Source: Hansfordia pulvinata
Taxonomy: Eukaryota > Ascomycota > Sordariomycetes > Xylariales
Length of the DNA: 64,000 bases
Assembly: GCA_006538405.1 (NCBI GenBank)
Contig: BJKQ01000008.1
Location: 1,116,001 to 1,180,000 of the forward strand
Reading direction: 5' to 3'
Shown here: positions 59,896 through 64,000 of the stretch, one piece after another
Layout: each line of letters starts with the position of its first letter
Numbering within the stretch: position 1 is the first letter of the stretch
Notes under the pieces: model-generated
The model's input: the letters and a program-made list of their open reading frames with translations, nothing else
Databases searched by the model: none
What the model was told of the DNA's origin: nothing
Made by a program: the position numbers and the translations under genes

Positions 59896-62750
59896 TGTGT
59901 GTGTGTGTGTAAGAGAGATAGAGAGAAAGACAGAAGGAAGAGAGAGAGAGCTTGGGTGTACCTATGCATGAAAGATGATAGCTCTAGATTTCGAAACTGC
60001 CTCCAATGGCTGTCTGGAAGCGGGCAACCGACTGGCCTCATTTGCTCAAATAGAGCCCATGGTCTTCGAGTCTTGTCAAGAAAATAGAGGCACTCTCCCT
60101 CTTTGTTTCGAGTCTCAGAGATCATCATCTATAGCCCCTACGGAGTATCGCCGCCTGCTCGTGCCAACTACCTCTCCTTGCACCTTCGTGCTCGTCACAT
60201 GGACCGTCGTCGTTACCAGGCCAACCTCTTGCTTCTACACCAATCGCTCCTCTCGCCTATAGCCAGCCCTCGATTAAGCTTGTTCTCGACCTCGTCGTCA
60301 GCCGCGCCACGGCCGGTCGAATCACGTTACAGACCGGCTTTGTTGCAACCAAGCAGAGCCCCTACGAGTGCGTCTCGTTGGATGAACTCACCCACTCAGA
60401 GCGCCGCGGCACATGAGAGCCAGTGAATCAGAAACAACCGGTACCTGCTTGGCCCATCTGCTCAGGGAGCCCCGTCCGATCCGCTAATTACTACCATCTA
60501 GTCTCGCTGCTACCACGGCTTCTGCCCGAGGCCTTGCCTCGTTTCCGGGCAGCAGGTGGCGGGCTTTCAGACAGTCGGCCAGACAAGCAGACGCCGCCTA
60601 GGCCGTGACTGGAGGCCGGCCTTGGTGGGGCTGTCTCGTCTTTTCGAAGCCCCGCGCCTCTCCTCCTCTGCCATCCAAGCCGTCCGCCTCGAGAGCGCAC
60701 ATCCCTGTACGAGCAATAACCGTACAGCTCCCCCCTCTCCCCCCCAGCCTGACTAGGCGGCTCCACAGCGGGCGGGATCAGTGAAGAAAGCACCGTAAGC
60801 ACGCGGCAGAGTTGGATAGTGGCGGCGCGAGGCCCACCACCAGAGTCACAGAGATCGCCGCCATTCACTCGGGGCGCGCTACGGGTACGCACGCACGCAC
60901 GCACGCACCGCCCGCCGCGGCGTGAGGTGAGCCATCCACGTTCGTCCAGCAGGGCCCCAGTGCGCAAGCAGCGCTTCTCACCGCCCAATCAGCCCTTGCC
61001 CCTCCCTCCCTCTTGGGTAAGGGGTCGATCGGGGGTCCGCCGCGTGCTTCGGTCCCTTGTTGCGGGTTGTGGTTGTGGTTGTGGTTGTGGTTGTCACTTG
61101 TTGTTGGCATCGGCGTCGCTCGTCAGAAGTCGCCCGAGTCGTGAAATCAAGGAACCTGCCTCTGCAGAAACGGGTTGCTGGCTCGCGTGTACGAGTAACC
61201 GAAGCCCCCTGGCTCAGGTGCTTCTCACGACGACCACGCGCGTGTATCGTATCCAGGTACCTACTAGCCAAAGATCGGGTGGTATAACCTTCCGTGCCGC
61301 CTGAAAGGTATCGCCGCGTTCGCCCGCAACCTACAACCGACCTCCTGTACCCACGCACGGTGGTGACAACGCCATCCAGCCATCCGTTCGATCTTGTTCC
61401 ATCCATTCGTCACCTTGTAGGTACGAGTACACCAGCTGCATCAGCCCTGCCCCTCTGGAAGTACGAGTATCTTGGTTAGGTCCCTGTCGCACCTGCCGGA
61501 CCTGCGTGCTGAGCAGCTAGGTGCATGTACCTTGCCAACGGTTAAGTAAGGTACCTTAGGTACCCTCAGCATTCATCCATTGCCCGAGTATTCCAAGCAC
61601 CTATCCCGTCAGCCTTCCTCGCTACCGTACGACAGGCGGGAGACTCTCCCCTCCACCGCTCACCAATCCAATCCAGGAGCACGAGTATATATCAAGGCCT
61701 ACCCTCCCCCAGAAGACCCTCGCCTGCGCCGTCGGGCCAATCAATCCCCTCAATCCCACGCCCACTACTCCCACGCGCCGCCGCCGCTGCCGCCACCGTC
61801 TTCGCACTTTCACAAGGAGCTTGTTACATCACCGCGCGACTTTGTACCAGCGGTAGGTAGTTCAAGCAATCTGATCCCTCGAACAGTCGGGTACCGCCCA
61901 CTCAGCCCGTACGCCCGCACGCCCGCCGTCCCCACGCTCGCCCTTCACCACAACCACCGCCACCCACCACGGACCGCTACAAGATCACCGCCGCCGTTGC
62001 ACCCGACGCCGCCTAGCGACACGCTCACTTGCCTTCTACTATCGGCGTCTCTGCACCGCCCGTCTCGCCGTCGACTGCTGCTCTGCTCACGAATTCGCGC
62101 CGCCAGCTCAATAGAGCTGCTCGCCCGCTCAACCTCAACCCCCGCCCGCTGCCTAAGGTATCTGAACCTGGCTGGCTTGTGTGACCGGGGCGGCAAATTT
62201 CCGAGTCACCCCCGACCGTTTGGCTGTCCAGACTCTCTCGCGCGCCCGAGTCGTACGTGATTGGGCCCTCGAACCCTTTTTCGTGGCTGCGATCGCGACT
62301 GCTCTTCCCGTCCGAATCCCTTGCCTGACGCCCCCGTGTAAGCCGTTTGCGACGCGCGCTGCTTTGCCCTGCTTCTACAACCACAAAACGTCCCTGTTTT
62401 CGTTCGTCGCAGCCCCAGCCGCCGCCCGAATACGAGCACAGCTTCAGCTTCACTACAAGTACTTACCTTATTATCACCCGTACCATTTCCTCACGCCCGT
62501 TCATCACGCCCGTACCCACCCGGTCCGGTCGCCGGCTCCCTGGTCCCGCCGCAGACTGGGTTCAACGCAAAACCTACCTAACCTAGCCGCCCGCGCTGCC
62601 TGGACAGGCACAGGGTTCCCACAACCGCCGCTACCACCCACAACCTTAGCACGAGTACTCGCACTGCGCCTTAACCCCTACAAGTACACATCCCACATCC
62701 CGCACACCGAATACCGTCCTCCCACCACCCTCCACAATCACCGCGCCATC
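57262..62750. other. Long intergenic region (fcf2 / hap5)
   Basis: About 5.5 kb without a gene I can support. Contents: motif copies at 57418, 59675, 61190, 61422 and 61462; G-runs at about 58769-58780 and 58919-58932; a GA/GT compound microsatellite at 59872-59910; an ACGC run at about 60887-60907; and a GTTGTG repeat at about 61065-61092. The final 1.2 kb is C/T-rich and probably long promoter and leader of hap5. Confidence 0.55.
59872..59910. repeat. Compound GA/GT dinucleotide microsatellite
   Basis: About twelve AG units directly followed by about eight GT units. The GT part alternates purine and pyrimidine. Confidence 0.9.
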
Positions 62751-63842
62751 ATGGATCAACCACCCTCAAATCACGCTCAAGCAGGGCGCCCTCCGCCTAC
62801 GTACGATACGTCCCATGGCGGTCACTATGGTACGTCCAACATCCTCCTTGTCTACCTCCTTGTCTACCTCCTTGCCTTTGTTTGCATGCGCCCGTCGCCC
62901 CTCACCACTCGCCTGTCACCTGTCCGACCCTACTCGATGGTCACGTCATGTCTCGCCGTGTCCCACTCGCTGACTCTTCCTCTGTCCAGGCGCAAGTTCG
63001 ACTGTGAGTTGCTATCCTGCACCCGCTGCCCTGCCTTCATAATACGACTTCCCTCCCACATTGCCGACACGCGCGCGTTACGACGGTCCAAGCGACATCT
63101 CGCGACATCTCGCCCCCTCCACAGCGCAGAGGTTCCATCATGGCTAACTTGTGTCTGCTCCCAGCTCGCCCAATCAGGTTTTGCGCCTGCTGAACTCTAC
63201 ACTGGACCTTGGGCCAACGTCCACCAAGGCCTTCAGGGCCAGTACAAGGATATCCTCACGACCTATTGGCAACAGACCATCAACCACCTAGAGAACGAAC
63301 AGCACGACTACAAGCTTCACCAGCTACCGCTCGCCAGGATCAAGAAGGTCATGAAAGCCGACCCAGAAGTCAAGATGATCTCGGCTGAAGCTCCCATACT
63401 CTTTGCCAAGGGCTGCGATATCTTCATTACCGAACTAACCATGCGCGCATGGATCCACGCAGAGGAGAACAAGCGCCGCACCCTGCAGAGGTCGGACATT
63501 GCTTCCGCGCTGGGCAAAAGCGACATGTTTGACTTCCTCATCGACATTGTTCCGCGCGAGGAGGCCAGCGCCGCTAAGCGCGCCAACGCTGCCCAGGGCC
63601 AGGCCGCGCCCAACGCCGCCGCTTCTGCCGCGCCCCAGATGTCCGCGCAGCATATGCACAACAGCCAGGGCCAGATGAACCCCAACGAGTACGGCCAGCC
63701 CGGCCAGCCCCTCGCGCCTGGCGACGGCTATGATAACTACCTCAACCACAACCCGGGCGGGCCGCCTATGCAGTCCTTCGGCCCGCCTGCCGACATGTAT
63801 GGCAACATGTACTATAACTCGGGCATGCCGCAACAGCAGTAG
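62751..63842 (+). CDS. hap5: Hap5 / NF-YC subunit of the CCAAT-binding complex
   Basis: Histone-fold partner of Hap3 (NF-YB); together with Hap2 they bind CCAAT boxes in nuclear promoters. Three exons: 62751-62829, a 14-nt micro-exon 62990-63003, and 63165-63842, 256 aa. The joins read [15 protein letters not shown]. Residues about 55-165 form the conserved core: [15 protein letters not shown] (the fungal extension linked in yeast to Hap4 recruitment), [47 protein letters not shown] and [12 protein letters not shown]. The C-terminal 90 residues are Ala/Gln/Pro/Gly-rich. Both introns are free of stops in the reading frame and their lengths (160 and 161 nt) sum to a multiple of three, so an unspliced frame looks open; the spliced model is supported by GTACGT and GTGAGT donors and family continuity. 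Confidence 0.96.
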   Translation: MDQPPSNHAQAGRPPPTYDTSHGGHYGTSNILLVYLLVYLLAFVCMRPSPLTTRLSPVRPYSMVTSCLAVSHSLTLPLSRRKFDCELLSCTRCPAFIIRLPSHIADTRALRRSKRHLATSRPLHSAEVPSWLTCVCSQLAQSGFAPAELYTGPWANVHQGLQGQYKDILTTYWQQTINHLENEQHDYKLHQLPLARIKKVMKADPEVKMISAEAPILFAKGCDIFITELTMRAWIHAEENKRRTLQRSDIASALGKSDMFDFLIDIVPREEASAAKRANAAQGQAAPNAAASAAPQMSAQHMHNSQGQMNPNEYGQPGQPLAPGDGYDNYLNHNPGGPPMQSFGPPADMYGNMYYNSGMPQQQ

Positions 63843-64000
63843 GACGCTTTGCCTTTGCACCGAGATAGAATTGTCGACTCAACCATCATGTCACCGGATC
63901 GCGGCGTCGGTCCCCCCTCGGCATTTGTGCGCGCCACCGTGAGCGCCGCAACAGCTGCCGCTGCCAGGGATGCTGCCGCTGGCGTTCGAAAGGATCACGA
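63843..64000. other. 3' flank of hap5
   Basis: Probable 3' UTR; the window ends before another gene can be seen. Confidence 0.4.

Noticed and set aside
1..64000. tRNA, 5S rRNA, transposon, CRISPR or telomere-like repeats
   Set aside because: I looked for B-box-like GGTTCRANNCC with a partner A-box, for transposase or reverse-transcriptase motifs, for spaced direct repeats and for TTAGGG arrays; none was convincing.

Overview
The window looks like nuclear DNA of a filamentous ascomycete (Pezizomycotina, most probably a Sordariomycete). Genes carry several short introns with GTRNGT donors and CAG/TAG acceptors, exons are GC-rich, polyQ/Ser/Asp/Gly tracts sit inside conserved proteins, and the protein set is a fungal housekeeping set. 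No tRNA, rRNA, CRISPR array, transposon or viral sequence could be supported.

Layout: (1) 1.5-4.1 kb (+) myotubularin-type phosphoinositide 3-phosphatase; 4.9-6.8 kb (-) cytosolic Phe-tRNA synthetase beta; 8.8-11.4 kb (+) PP2A scaffold subunit A; 12.6-13.9 kb (-) eEF1A lysine methyltransferase (Efm4 type). (2) 16.4-20.6 kb (-) a long polyQ protein with a conserved but uncharacterised C-terminal domain. (3) 20.6-28.3 kb, a gene-poor stretch rich in a short dispersed motif. (4) 28.3-45.9 kb, all on the minus strand: small secreted protein, intracellular GH1 beta-glucosidase, GFA-domain protein, SBF-like (Rch1) transporter, stand-alone RapZ-C-like protein and Tim17/22/23-family protein. (5) 48.6-57.3 kb: eIF4B/Tif3 (+), Vps16, a small ORF, a Cys-rich single-span membrane protein and Fcf2 (all -). 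(6) 62.8-63.8 kb (+) Hap5/NF-YC. The genes do not form a pathway or secondary-metabolite cluster. Thematically they cover translation (Frs1, Efm4, Tif3, Fcf2), endolysosomal traffic (myotubularin, Vps16), signalling (PP2A-A), transcription (Hap5) and transport.

Two window-wide observations stand out. First, an 8-bp sequence TACTCGTA (or its complement TACGAGTA) occurs about 39 times by eye, essentially only outside coding exons, where about two are expected by chance. It is often embedded in an inverted repeat, AGGTAC-TC-GTACCT, and is densest in the gene-poor 21.4-26.4 kb stretch. This is the best candidate for an undescribed element. Second, six genes, including ones expected to be essential, are broken by single-base indels (12 missing bases, 1 extra base), mostly at short G/C homopolymers. 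In every case the corrected exon sum becomes a multiple of three, which points to consensus errors in the assembly rather than pseudogenes. Exon positions below are in window coordinates.
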